A stretch of 64,000 nt of DNA, from contig CM055104.1 of the NCBI GenBank assembly GCA_029204225.1, positions 48,740,451 to 48,804,450 of the forward strand, written 5' to 3'. Position 1 is the stretch's first letter. Each line of letters starts with the position of its first letter. The translations under genes were made by a program, and so were the position numbers. The notes under the pieces were generated by a model that was not told the DNA's origin, searched no databases, and worked only from the letters and a program-made list of their open reading frames with translations. Below are positions 55,548 through 64,000 of this stretch, piece by piece. Origin of the DNA: Diphasiastrum complanatum. Lineage: Eukaryota; Streptophyta; Lycopodiopsida; Lycopodiales; Lycopodiaceae.

Positions 55548-56681
55548 TCAACAGATTTGCTTGCCGCTTTCCTTCCGCTTCCTAGCCTCCTCGGATTCTT
55601 CCTCTTGATCACTCATATGATCATCCTGAGGCTCCCCAATATATGGATGTGGGTCATCAAGTATTGGCACAAATTCACTTGTACCATCCTCCATCTCAAG
55701 TTCCTCTATAGGAGACGTTTGATCTTCTTCAAAGATCACATCTAGACTTATGATCCTCTTCTTGCTAGTAAGATCGTAAAGTCTGTAAGCTTTGCTTTCT
55801 TCACTGTATCCCAAGAAAATACACTTTGCTGATTTTGCATCCAACTTCTTCCTGTTATCCTTGGGAATATGGGCATAGGCCGTACAACCAAACACTCGCA
55901 AAGCGCCCACCTTGGGCTTAATGCCGCTAAATGCCTCTTCTGGAGTCTTGCCTTCCACAGCTTTTGTTGGACTTCTATTCAACAGAAACATTGCTGTGTG
56001 CATTGCCTCGCCCCAAAAAGAGTTGGGCAACCCCTTTGCCTTGAGCATGCACCTTGCACACTCCACAATAGTTCGGTTCTTTCTCTCTGCTACGCCGTTT
56101 TGCTGAGGGGTATGAGGAGCTGTAAGCTGCCTTTTGATCCCATTGGCCTTGCAGAATTCCACAAATTTTGTCTTAATGAACTCTCCACCACCGTCTGACC
56201 TGAGCATCTTTATCTTCTTTCCTGAATGTTCTTCTACCAAAGCTTTGAAATGCAGGAAGTACTTGAATGCTTCAGATTTTAACTTCAAGAAATAAATCCA
56301 AATCTTACGTAAGAAGTCATCAATAAAGGTCATAAAGTAATATGCCCCCCCTGCAGATTTTGTTTGGGTTGGCCCCCACAAATTTGAATGTATCAAGTCA
56401 AGTATGCCTGCTGCCCTAGTGGTGCTTTCCTTGGGAAACTTTTGTCTTTGCTGTTTTCCCATAGCGCAAGCCTCGCAAACTGAAGAGCTTGGCTTAACAA
56501 TTGGAAGCCCCTCCACCATATGATGCTGGTTCAACACCTGCATGCTTTGGTAGCCAAGATGTCCATACTTCTCATGCCACAACCTACCCACATCACTTCC
56601 TTTTTGTTGTATAAGCATGCTGACTAGGGATAGAAGTGTATAACCTGTATAGATTATCTTCCTGCAATCCTTTGGCCACAA
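55548..56681 (-). pseudogene. copia integrase
   Basis: The 377-codon frame carries the zinc-binding end ('HEKYGHLG', 'CEACAMGKQQ'), the core ('RSDGGGEF', 'NGVAERKNRTIVE') and the C-terminal part ('VFGCTAYAHIPKDNRKKLDA', 'IFLGYSEESKAYRLYD'). At residue 100 the motif reads 'IHSNLWGP', with Asn in the place of the first catalytic Asp (coordinates 56382-56384). The frame stops after 'RKRKESGKQIC' through a shift at about 55590. Confidence 0.88.
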
Positions 56682-56704
56682 CCTTCATATTATCACTCAA
56701 GTCC

Positions 56705-57062
56705 TGTAATAGATCCTAACACCACAGTAGGGCAAACACTAACTGATCCACCCAACCTTGCCTACTCCCTGATATAGAGTAAGCCCCTCCTAGCCCAGTG
56801 TGAGGACTGGTAGCATGCTACTGCCAAGTGTCGGCCACGTGGCACTGACGTGGCCGACTGCACGTCGGGACCCAACTGGGGGCCCTATCCTGCTGACAGG
56901 GTCCCTAGGCTGTGTTAGGCCCGCCATGGCTATGGACCGTGCTGGGGCACACTACTCACACTGTCTTGCCCTGTTGGTCATGTACGCTGGACACGACCCT
57001 GACTGTGGTATCTGACCTATCTGTGTTCTCTAGGGTTCGGCACTGGTTACGAGCTCGTAACA
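56705..57062 (-). repeat. 3' LTR of the young chromovirus
   Basis: 358 bp, beginning 'tgtaatagatcctaac' and ending 'gagctcgtaaca' on the plus strand. It is 99.4 percent identical to the other LTR by direct reading. A 'ccacgtggc' palindrome occurs within it. The small open frames in it are repeated exactly in the other LTR and are not genes. Confidence 0.96.
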
Positions 57063-57077
57063 CTCCCTCCCCCTTAA
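57063..57077 (-). other. polypurine tract of the young chromovirus
   Basis: On the minus strand the sequence reads 'ttaagggggaggga' then 'g', directly before the LTR start 'tgttacgag'. It primes plus-strand DNA synthesis in LTR retrotransposons. Confidence 0.9.
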
Positions 57078-57139
57078 GAACCGTCTTGGTCCTCTAAGAC
57101 AAAGTCTGGAAAAATCTTGCGAAGGACGCTGCCTCTTTC

Positions 57140-60100
57140 TCAAGTGGCATTCTCAACAGGCTGATCATTCCACTTAACCAGATATTCTCGGTATAGAGTA
57201 TGACGAGTCTGCGTCTCTCTACTATCAAGAATCTCCTCTGGTTCATGTGGAGGTTGTTGAGGATCCAATGGGAGAACTAGAACACTGTCCCCTACCAGAT
57301 TATCTGATCTGGTTAAGGCTTTTCGTAACTGACTTACATGAAAGACTGGAAAAACCTTACTGCTGTGTGGGAGTTCTAGTTCATAGGTGACCTCGCCTAG
57401 TCTCCTACTGATGGTAAAGGGACCACAATACCTTGGAGACAACTTAGCACACACTCCTGATTTGAGGGTTTTAGAGTCAACAGGGACTCTCAAGTAGACT
57501 TTCTCACCAGTGGAGAACTGCACATCCCGTCTGTGTGGATCTGCATAATGCCTGGCTCGATCCTGGGATTGTCTAATGCTACACTTAGCATGTTCTATCA
57601 TCTGGTTTAGGTCTTCTAAAAAGTTTCTGGCTGCTTCAACTTTTTCTTGTTTAAACCCTACAGCTGTGGGTGAGCGTGGCTGAAAACCGTACATCAGCAT
57701 AAATGGGCTGTATCCCGTAGCTGAATGTTTGGTACTGTTGTAAGCAAACTCTAATATCGAGAGATACTCCTCCCAATTAGTCTGCCTCTTGCTGACGTAT
57801 GCACGAAGCATATCCTCCAGCACTTGATTTACCCTTTCTGTTTGACCGTCCGTCTGTGGATGGTCGGTGGTACTCATATTAAGTTTAGTATGGAGATGAT
57901 GGAATACTGCCTTCCAAAAATTTCCAGTAAACTTACTGTCCCGGTCACTGACTATGCCGGAAGGTAGACCGTACAATTTAAATAGCCCGTCTACAAACAA
58001 CCTCGCTAACTCTGGAGCTCTAACGGTTGTTTTGGTCGGAATAAAATGAGCCATTTTGGTCAGACGGTCAACTGTGACCCATATAGCGTCATTACCCTTT
58101 TGGGTTTTAGGCAGGCCTACTATAAAATCCATGGAGATACTCTCCCATTTACCAGCTGGTATTTCTAAGGGATGCAACAACCCTCCTGCCTTTAAACGCT
58201 CTGCTTTATTTACTTGACATTTCTGGCAACTGGTTACATACTGGTGGACGTCCTTTTTCATACTGGGCCAGAAAAATTGCCTACGAAGAAGCTCATAGGT
58301 CTTCTGTATGCCTGGGTGTCCCGCGCTAGGATTGTCATGACATTCATATAGGACCTGCTGCCTATAATCCTCTGAATTGGGGACACATACTCTATCTCTA
58401 TAGAGCAAGTACTCATCCTGAATGGAATACTGTTTCCATTTGAATCCTTGAGTCAACTGACCCTCAACCACGGGGGTTTGCTTGGGTAATACAGGCTCAG
58501 AATCCTCAACGTCATCTGATGACGTATACTCGGACTCATCATCATCCTCAACGGAAGCTGCCGTATTCTTGGATGAACTGGCACCAGCCCCGGGAACTGG
58601 TTCTGGAGTCTGTAACTGTCTGTTCTGGACCGAGTTCCAGATAATAGAGAAGAATGCATCATGCTGGCATTTCCCTCTCAAGGACTCGAGTAACTCATTA
58701 CGAATCTGAGTAAAACTCAGCTCGTTTATCATAGGCATTCTGCTAAGGGCATCTGCTACTGTATTGAATTTTCCACGCCTATATCTGATAGACATGTCAA
58801 ACTCTTGCATCAACTCTGCCCAACGAGCTTTCCGACCTCTAAGCTCAGGTTGATTGCAAAGGTATCTGAGACTCTCATGGTCTGTCAGGACCTCAAAGTT
58901 GGCACTATACAAATAATGCCTCCAAGTCTTAAGGGCATGGACTATAGAAAAGAGTTCCTTTTCATAGGCACTATACCTAGTCTGTGTTGGCTCGAGTTTT
59001 TTACTCTCGAACGCAACTGGTCGTCCACCCTGAGTTAGCACAGCGCCTACTGCAAAGTCGCTAGCATCTGTTTCGACCACAAACGGCTGATTGGGGTCGA
59101 CGACTTTTAAGAGTGGTGCTGTAGCTAAGGCTGTTTTGAGAGCATCAAAGCTCTCCTGTTGTGCGGACTCCCAAATGAACTCCTTTCCCTTCCCCTTAAG
59201 GAGATTTGTCATAGGGACTGCTATTTGAGCATATTCCTTGACAAATCGTCTGTAATATCCCGCCAGACCAAGAAAGATTTGAAGTTCCAAAATATTCTGA
59301 GGTCTCAGCCAACTGAGTATGGCTTTAACCTTATTTGGGTCCATCTTAATCCCATCTGAAGAGATAATGTGACCCAAATATGCTACTTCTTCAACGAAGA
59401 ATTCACACTTGGATTGTTTAGCATAAAGCTTATGCTTTCTGAGCAGTCGAAACACCTTTCTGAGGTGTTTTAGATGCTCCTTCCTGGTTTTGCTGTAAAC
59501 GAGGATGTCATCTAAAAATACGACTACAAACTTACCCAAGTATGGTCTGAGGACACTGTTCATCAAGGTCATAAAGGTAGCTGGAGCATTTGTGAGCCCA
59601 AATGGCATCACCTTAAACTCATAATGACCGTGACGAGTCCTAAAGGCTGTTTTTGAGACATCTTCCGATTTTATACGGACTTGATGATATCCCGATCTAA
59701 GGTCTATTTTACTGAAAAACTTAGCCCCGTCGAGTTGATCAAACAACTCGTCTGCCCGAGGCATAGGGTATTTATTCTTAATTGTGACTTTATTGAGGGC
59801 TCTGTAATCTACGCAAAGACGCATAGACCCCTCCTTCTTTTTCACCAATAGGACTGGTGAGGCCCATGGTGAACTACTGGTCTGAATTTGGCCTTTCCCA
59901 AGATAGTCTGTTAACTGCCTAGTTATTTCTTCATCCTCTGTTCGGCTGACCCGATACGGAGGTTTAGAAACAGGTGCTGTACCTGGTACTAGGTTTATTA
60001 CATGATCTACCTCTCTGCTAGGTGGTAAACCATGTGGCAAATCTTCAGGAAAAACATCTTTAAATTTAGACAATAAAGTTTCTAATTTATTGATTTTCTG

Positions 60101-61852
60101 CTGAATAGAACTGGAAATAGAAACTTCAGGAATAAACTGAAAGTCACATAAGAATACCTGATGGTCTTCGTCTCCGATTAGCTGACAGAGTTCTGAACTG
60201 CAGACCATAGGGCTGTTGGGGACATCATGCTCCCCATGCAACTGGATCTCTCGGCCTTTATGCTGAAAGCTGAGGGTGTTCTCCTGATAGTTTCTGTGGA
60301 GGGAAGGTCCTAAACTGTAGAGCCAATCTCTCCCGAGAACAATGTCTGTTCGATCCAGGTGCATTATCTGAAAGTTTATTTCATCTTGGTACCCCTGAAT
60401 ACCAAGATTTAACTTACTTACCATAGTTTCCCATATTTTTTTATCTTCACCCTTAGCTAATGAAACTATGTACCTATGCTGACTAGGTACTTCTGGTAGT
60501 TTAAGCTTTTTAACCAGGGTGTGGTTGATGAAATTATGGGTTGCCCCATCATCAACCATGACTCTTACTGACTGGTTACCAACTTTCCCATGCATACGTA
60601 CTAGGTCATGCGGCCCAAAGCTGAAGGGTCTCGCTAGCATTGCAGAGGTGAGCTGGCAACAGTGTTCATGATCTTCATGATACACTTTGATCTCGAAAGC
60701 TGCTGAGTTACTGGGGAAATATACAGTCTGAACAAGATGAACTTGTTTTTTATCTTTTTTAGTGAAAGGCCCCTTGGGACACTGTCTGACTGTGTGTCCC
60801 TTGCCCATACACACAAAGCACAAACGTTCTTGTTTGGCTTTCTCAAAATCATCTGGTTTTAAGGGCTGTATGAGTGACGGGCGTTTCTGAGGAGCTTCAC
60901 CTTTAAATTTATCTTCTTTCTTTCTTTTTAAAAATTTCTTTTTAAATTGAAGGTCTTTCTGAGGAAGCTGCTCAGAAAGTGGTTGCTGTCTCGCTCTCTT
61001 CCTACCCACTGAATCATCATAGATTTGAGCATATCTGAGAGCTTGCTCAAGGGTAGTAGGCGAGTTTCTCTGGACCTCTACTTTATATTCATCTTTGAGG
61101 CCACGGACAAATCCCCTGATTTTCTGATAGTCATCCATATTTTTAATCTTTAAAATTGCTTCTCGATACTGCGAGATATATTGGATGAGGGATTTATCCA
61201 TTACTGTTCTTTCCCAGGCTTCCCAGGCTCTATCCAGTTCATTTTCTGGTAGAAATTCTCTTAGGAAAGCTTCTTCAAAAGCTTTCCATGACCGGGGAGT
61301 CTGCCCAGTCTCCTGGAGATTTAACCACCACTTATAGGCCATAGGCCCTAAAGAAAGACTGGCCTCAATTGCTTGCAAATGGTCAGGGGTCTGTTTAAGA
61401 GCATGAATGTTCTTCCATTTGCTGAGGAAGGTTTGTAGAATATCTGCATTTCTATCCTTCTCTTCCCCATTAAAAGTAGGAGGCTTTAAATCTTTAAAAA
61501 CACTGGGGTGAGACCGTAAAGTCTCACCCGAAACTGATGGAAGTGGAGAAGGGGATAACTGAGAAGTGGAGGGAAGGCTTCCTTTCGCGGAACTCAAAAT
61601 CAAGTTTTTGAGTTCAGCGAACGAGTCGTCCACACTGGACTTGAAATTGGCTAATGCCAACTTCAGTTCATCCACTTCTGTTACCAATTGGAGGAACTGC
61701 TCCTTGGTAACCAGTTCGTCGAGTTCTTCGGCGAACTGTTCCTGTTCTTCTACTTCCATGGGTTCCTTCCCTTTTCTGTAAGCCAAGGCTTCTGTTTCAA
61801 GTTCGTCGAAGCCTCTCTCCGGGGGTTGATCAGGTCCCTGAGGAGTGGTCAT
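57140..61852 (-). CDS. chromovirus gag-pol polyprotein, 1570 aa, stop inside chromodomain
   Basis: One uninterrupted frame. Domains: gag about 115-285; CCHC knuckle 345-358 ('[14 protein letters not shown]'); aspartic protease about 425-520 ('DDGATHNFI', 434-442); reverse transcriptase about 635-850 with 'FLDD' at 779-782; RNase H about 923-1040 ('[13 protein letters not shown]'); an acidic Ser/Asp/Glu linker 1100-1120; integrase with H1172, H1179, C1209, C1212 and the triad D1242, D1303, E1339; then a chromodomain from about 1537 ('EEILDSRE', '[11 protein letters not shown]'). The TGA at 57140-57142 falls where chromodomains carry a conserved Trp. The frame stays open for 21 more codons to a TAA at 57074-57076 beside the polypurine tract. 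All catalytic residues are kept, so the enzymes may still work. Confidence 0.95.
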   Translation of the reverse strand: MTTPQGPDQPPERGFDELETEALAYRKGKEPMEVEEQEQFAEELDELVTKEQFLQLVTEVDELKLALANFKSSVDDSFAELKNLILSSAKGSLPSTSQLSPSPLPSVSGETLRSHPSVFKDLKPPTFNGEEKDRNADILQTFLSKWKNIHALKQTPDHLQAIEASLSLGPMAYKWWLNLQETGQTPRSWKAFEEAFLREFLPENELDRAWEAWERTVMDKSLIQYISQYREAILKIKNMDDYQKIRGFVRGLKDEYKVEVQRNSPTTLEQALRYAQIYDDSVGRKRARQQPLSEQLPQKDLQFKKKFLKRKKEDKFKGEAPQKRPSLIQPLKPDDFEKAKQERLCFVCMGKGHTVRQCPKGPFTKKDKKQVHLVQTVYFPSNSAAFEIKVYHEDHEHCCQLTSAMLARPFSFGPHDLVRMHGKVGNQSVRVMVDDGATHNFINHTLVKKLKLPEVPSQHRYIVSLAKGEDKKIWETMVSKLNLGIQGYQDEINFQIMHLDRTDIVLGRDWLYSLGPSLHRNYQENTLSFQHKGREIQLHGEHDVPNSPMVCSSELCQLIGDEDHQVFLCDFQFIPEVSISSSIQQKINKLETLLSKFKDVFPEDLPHGLPPSREVDHVINLVPGTAPVSKPPYRVSRTEDEEITRQLTDYLGKGQIQTSSSPWASPVLLVKKKEGSMRLCVDYRALNKVTIKNKYPMPRADELFDQLDGAKFFSKIDLRSGYHQVRIKSEDVSKTAFRTRHGHYEFKVMPFGLTNAPATFMTLMNSVLRPYLGKFVVVFLDDILVYSKTRKEHLKHLRKVFRLLRKHKLYAKQSKCEFFVEEVAYLGHIISSDGIKMDPNKVKAILSWLRPQNILELQIFLGLAGYYRRFVKEYAQIAVPMTNLLKGKGKEFIWESAQQESFDALKTALATAPLLKVVDPNQPFVVETDASDFAVGAVLTQGGRPVAFESKKLEPTQTRYSAYEKELFSIVHALKTWRHYLYSANFEVLTDHESLRYLCNQPELRGRKARWAELMQEFDMSIRYRRGKFNTVADALSRMPMINELSFTQIRNELLESLRGKCQHDAFFSIIWNSVQNRQLQTPEPVPGAGASSSKNTAASVEDDDESEYTSSDDVEDSEPVLPKQTPVVEGQLTQGFKWKQYSIQDEYLLYRDRVCVPNSEDYRQQVLYECHDNPSAGHPGIQKTYELLRRQFFWPSMKKDVHQYVTSCQKCQVNKAERLKAGGLLHPLEIPAGKWESISMDFIVGLPKTQKGNDAIWVTVDRLTKMAHFIPTKTTVRAPELARLFVDGLFKLYGLPSGIVSDRDSKFTGNFWKAVFHHLHTKLNMSTTDHPQTDGQTERVNQVLEDMLRAYVSKRQTNWEEYLSILEFAYNSTKHSATGYSPFMLMYGFQPRSPTAVGFKQEKVEAARNFLEDLNQMIEHAKCSIRQSQDRARHYADPHRRDVQFSTGEKVYLRVPVDSKTLKSGVCAKLSPRYCGPFTISRRLGEVTYELELPHSSKVFPVFHVSQLRKALTRSDNLVGDSVLVLPLDPQQPPHEPEEILDSRETQTRHTLYREYLVKWNDQPVENAT

Positions 61853-62640
61853 CTTCGGAACTGAAAGAGAGCTACCTTAACTTCTGAAGGAAAAAAAGTC
61901 TAAAAGACTAATTTACAACTGTACAAGGAGGGAAAGAAAACTTAGCTCTTTCTGAGAACTGTACTTCCACAGAGAGAATCAAGAAAAGCCCTTTCAGCTC
62001 TTCCTCCACTGCTTTCAGATCTGCTGTCCGGAAAAATCAGAGATCAAGGTACCAAGAAAAAGAAACAAACTTCTGATCGTCTTGGCCCCTTCCCTCACTG
62101 TCTGAGGTGTATACTTTTTGCTCCAAAATTCCCGTTTTAGGACCCAAAAACAGTTGCAAACTTGTGGTTTCTGCCAAAGACCTTCCTCGCTGCCTGACCA
62201 GGAGTGTTGCTACTTGGTTTTGCTTACTTTGAGACCCAAAATCCCTCTCAAAATCTGATTTTCTAGCAACACCTTCAGCGCTGGACCTGCACCCAAGATT
62301 CTGTCTCAGATCCGCTCCAAATTCCAGAAAATTTCACTCCAAATTCGAAGTTTCCACCCAATTTGGCAGTGCTGGACCTGCTCCACGTTTTCTATTTAAA
62401 ATGTGCTCAAAAATCCACAATTGATACATAAAAATCAAGGGTAAATCCCTGATTTTTCAGCGCTGAGCTTCTACAAGGGATTGTGCCTCAAACAACTGTA
62501 AATTCCCAGCAAATTTCAAGGATTTGAAAGCTGTTCCTACAGCGATTTTCCTCCTCAATTCTTTCCTGAGAATCTGAGAAATCTTTCCTATCTTCTGATA
62601 GCTTTCTCTACTGCTGTCCTGAACTCCCTAGGATGGAGAT
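61853..62640 (-). other. 5' leader of the young chromovirus
   Basis: About 790 bp between the primer-binding site and the gag start codon. It contains no long frame. It is rich in 'ctgctgg', 'gacctgc' and 'aaaatc' words that recur imperfectly (for example the phrase 'gctggacctgc' at 62280 and 62370). It would hold the packaging signal. Confidence 0.6.
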
Positions 62641-62653
62641 GGCTCTGATACCA
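62641..62653 (-). other. primer-binding site for initiator methionine tRNA
   Basis: On the minus strand 'tggtatcagagcc' follows the 5' LTR after one base. It is the standard plant retrotransposon primer site complementary to the 3' end of tRNA-iMet. Confidence 0.93.
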
Positions 62654-62654
62654 G

Positions 62655-63012
62655 TGTAATAGATCCTGACACCACAGTAGGGCAAACACTAACTGATCCA
62701 CCCAACCTTGCCTACTCCCTGATATAGAGTAAGCCCCTCCTAGCCCAGTGTGAGGACTGGTAGCATGCTACTGCCAAGTGTCGGCCACGTGGCACTGACG
62801 TGGCCGACTGCACGTCGGGACCCAACTGGGGGCCCTATCCTGCTGACAAGGTCCCTAGGCTGTGTTAGGCCCGCCATGGCTATGGACCGTGCTGGGGCAC
62901 ACTACTCACACTGTCTTGCCCTGTTGGTCATGTACGCTGGACACGACCCTGACTGTGGTATCTGACCTATCTGTGTTCTCTAGGGTTCGGCACTGGTTAC
63001 GAGCTCGTAACA
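62655..63012 (-). repeat. 5' LTR of the young chromovirus
   Basis: 358 bp, 'tgtaatagatcctgac' to 'gagctcgtaaca' on the plus strand. It differs from the 3' LTR at two sites. In element orientation it would contain the promoter; I do not see a TATA box that I would trust. Confidence 0.96.
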
Positions 63013-63017
63013 AGTCC

Positions 63018-64000
63018 AACACAAGACAAGAAGTAGCATCAAATTCTACTTTCATATTTTGTTGAGTGATAGCTCCTACTGAAAGAAGATTTTTAGCAAG
63101 TCTTGGTACATATAAGACATTCTTAATGACTTTGACTTCTCCTGATGGAAGCTTTACAGGTATTGTGCCCTTTCCCTTGACCTTGTGTGTTGAGTTGTCA
63201 CCTAGGCACACCTCTTGTCCATCACTAATCCCCACAAAGGTATCAAACCAATCCCTATGAGGGGTCATGTGCTTTGAAACGCCTGAGTCAATGTACCAAC
63301 CACCTGTTGTAGCTTGTGAAGCCAATGCAACAGAGAATAACTCAGCTTGCCTTATGTCACTCTGCTCCTCTCTTGCAACACTCTCAACAACATTTCCTCG
63401 CTTCTTTGTGCCCTTCTTTTGGTCTGCATGCAAGCTTCTTCTTGCACTCAAAAGCAAAGTGTCCATATTTACCACAGTAATTGCAATTCCCCTTCCTTCG
63501 AGGTGTGGAAGAAGTATTCGAGGAGGATTGTGCTTCTGACATCTGCAAGTTCTCCATTCCTTGCTCAAGTGTTTGTGGTGCTCCTTTGTTCTTGCCTTTA
63601 CCTTTCTTCTTATCCTTAGCTGGATTTTGCTTCTTCTTAGAAGCAAAGGCATGCTCCTGGAAATCTTCCCTCTTGGAGAGATTAACTCTCCTCATCTCCT
63701 CCTGTAACAAGAGACCATAGACTTCTTCATAGGTAGGGATCTTCTCTCTCACTGATATCATCATCACAAAGTTTTGATAAGCATATGACAAGCTATTCGG
63801 AACTATTGGCACCAAGTCTTTGTCAGCAATAGACTCTCCAAGTACAGAAAGCTGATATCTAATATCCTGAATCTTAGTAAGATGATCGGTAACTGTCTCC
63901 CCTGTCTCCATTCTGAGAGTGTACAACTTGTTCTTCAAGTAGAAAAACCTGGTTGTACTTGCTGTCTCATACAATGCACAAAGAATGTGCCATGCATCCA
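63018..64000 (-). mobile_element. Ty1/copia element, gag and protease part, runs off the window
   Basis: The right-hand part of the split copia. Gag (63974-63384) contains 'DHLTKIQDIRYQLSVLGES' and 'EVYGLLLQEEMRR' and a CCHC knuckle ('CNYCGKYGHFAFEC'). After a frameshift near 63430 the protease follows ('WYIDSGVSKHMTPHRDWF', 'NVLYVPRLAKNLLSVGAI'), ending at the gypsy insertion. The 5' LTR lies outside the window. Confidence 0.9.
63384..63974 (-). pseudogene. copia gag with zinc knuckle
   Basis: The 196-codon frame starts inside gag (UBN2-type region: 'FFYLKNKLYTLRMETGETVT'), passes a Lys-rich linker and ends just after the CCHC knuckle. It shifts frame at about 63430, so gag and protease are no longer joined. 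Confidence 0.87.

Larger units (their letters stand above)
53909..56699 (-). mobile_element. Ty1/copia element, integrase to RNase H part
   Basis: This is the 3' half of a copia polyprotein on the minus strand: gag-pre-integrase ('HEKYGHLGYQSMQV'), integrase, reverse transcriptase and RNase H, in the copia order. Its 5' half continues at 63018-64000 on the other side of an inserted gypsy element. The frame is broken near 55590, 54920 and 54115, so it is recent but not functional. Confidence 0.9.
56705..63012 (-). mobile_element. young, nearly complete Ty3/gypsy chromovirus inserted in the copia element
   Basis: The element is 6308 bp, minus orientation. Both LTRs are 358 bp and end TG...CA. 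The insertion is flanked by a perfect 5-bp duplication 'agtcc' at 56700-56704 and 63013-63017. Primer-binding site, polypurine tract and a 1570-codon gag-pol frame are in place. The LTRs differ at only two sites (56718 a against 62668 g, and a g/a difference in 'gctgaca[g/a]ggtccc'), so the insertion is recent. The host copia sequence can be followed on both sides. Confidence 0.96.

Noticed and set aside
56800-57097. Small open frames in the chromovirus LTR, repeated at 62750-63065
   Set aside because: They are identical because the LTRs are identical. No motif, and they are cut by LTR ends.
60634-60852. Further minus-strand frames within the gag-pol region, and plus-strand frames at 58482, 58805, 59159 and 61566
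   Set aside because: They are shadows of the continuous 1570-codon frame.

Overview
This window is nuclear DNA of a land plant, most likely a flowering plant. The genes are split by spliceosomal introns with plant-type junctions, the intergenic DNA is AT-rich, and most recognisable coding sequence belongs to Ty1/copia and Ty3/gypsy (chromovirus) retrotransposons, hAT DNA transposons and a LINE. I see no bacterial-type operons, CRISPR arrays, rRNA or convincing tRNA genes, so the species is not determined.

Layout. 1-3.0 kb: decayed copia element followed by a gypsy RNase H scrap. 3-10.6 kb: mostly non-coding DNA with two small tandem duplications, a hAT-type MITE with a perfect 8-bp target-site duplication (5118-5563), and a decayed copia fragment on the minus strand. 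10.6-33.0 kb: one host gene of 18 exons for a Sas10/Utp3-type small-subunit processome protein (717 aa). Its introns 2, 8 and 9 are swollen by transposon debris: a gypsy integrase, a LINE and a GA microsatellite in intron 2; a hAT deletion derivative in intron 8; at least three chromovirus LTRs, a decayed chromovirus and a PIP-box-bearing peptide in intron 9. 33-44 kb: sparse DNA with a CG-containing palindromic repeat, a 153-bp AG microsatellite, pieces of an unrecognised plus-strand gene, and opposite to it a divergent histone H3-like gene. 44.4-46.8 kb: the last four exons of a minus-strand gene resembling the leucine-rich-repeat protein FBL11. 48.3 kb: a short segment resembling the start of poly(ADP-ribose) glycohydrolase. 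49-64 kb: a nested stack made of a decayed gypsy fragment, a hAT element (second copy of the one in intron 8), a copia element adjoining and probably truncating that hAT, and a very young 6.3-kb chromovirus inside the copia.

Main results. (1) The Sas10/Utp3 gene chains perfectly in reading phase over 18 exons, but exons 11-13 look like the sister protein Lcp5/neuroguidin rather than Utp3, so the gene appears to be a Utp3-Lcp5 mosaic. (2) One of its introns seems to start with GC instead of GT. (3) The H3-like gene keeps an almost canonical H3 start and an intact histone-fold exon, with a Gly/Ser/Ala-rich insertion between them. (4) The young chromovirus has two mismatches between its 358-bp LTRs, a tRNA-iMet primer site, a 5-bp target duplication and a 1570-codon gag-pol frame, broken only by a stop codon inside its chromodomain.

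The host genes look functionally independent. The Utp3-type protein would act in 18S rRNA maturation in the nucleolus, the H3-like protein in chromatin, and the FBL11-like protein in ubiquitin ligase targeting. The transposons explain the sizes of the introns and spacers.
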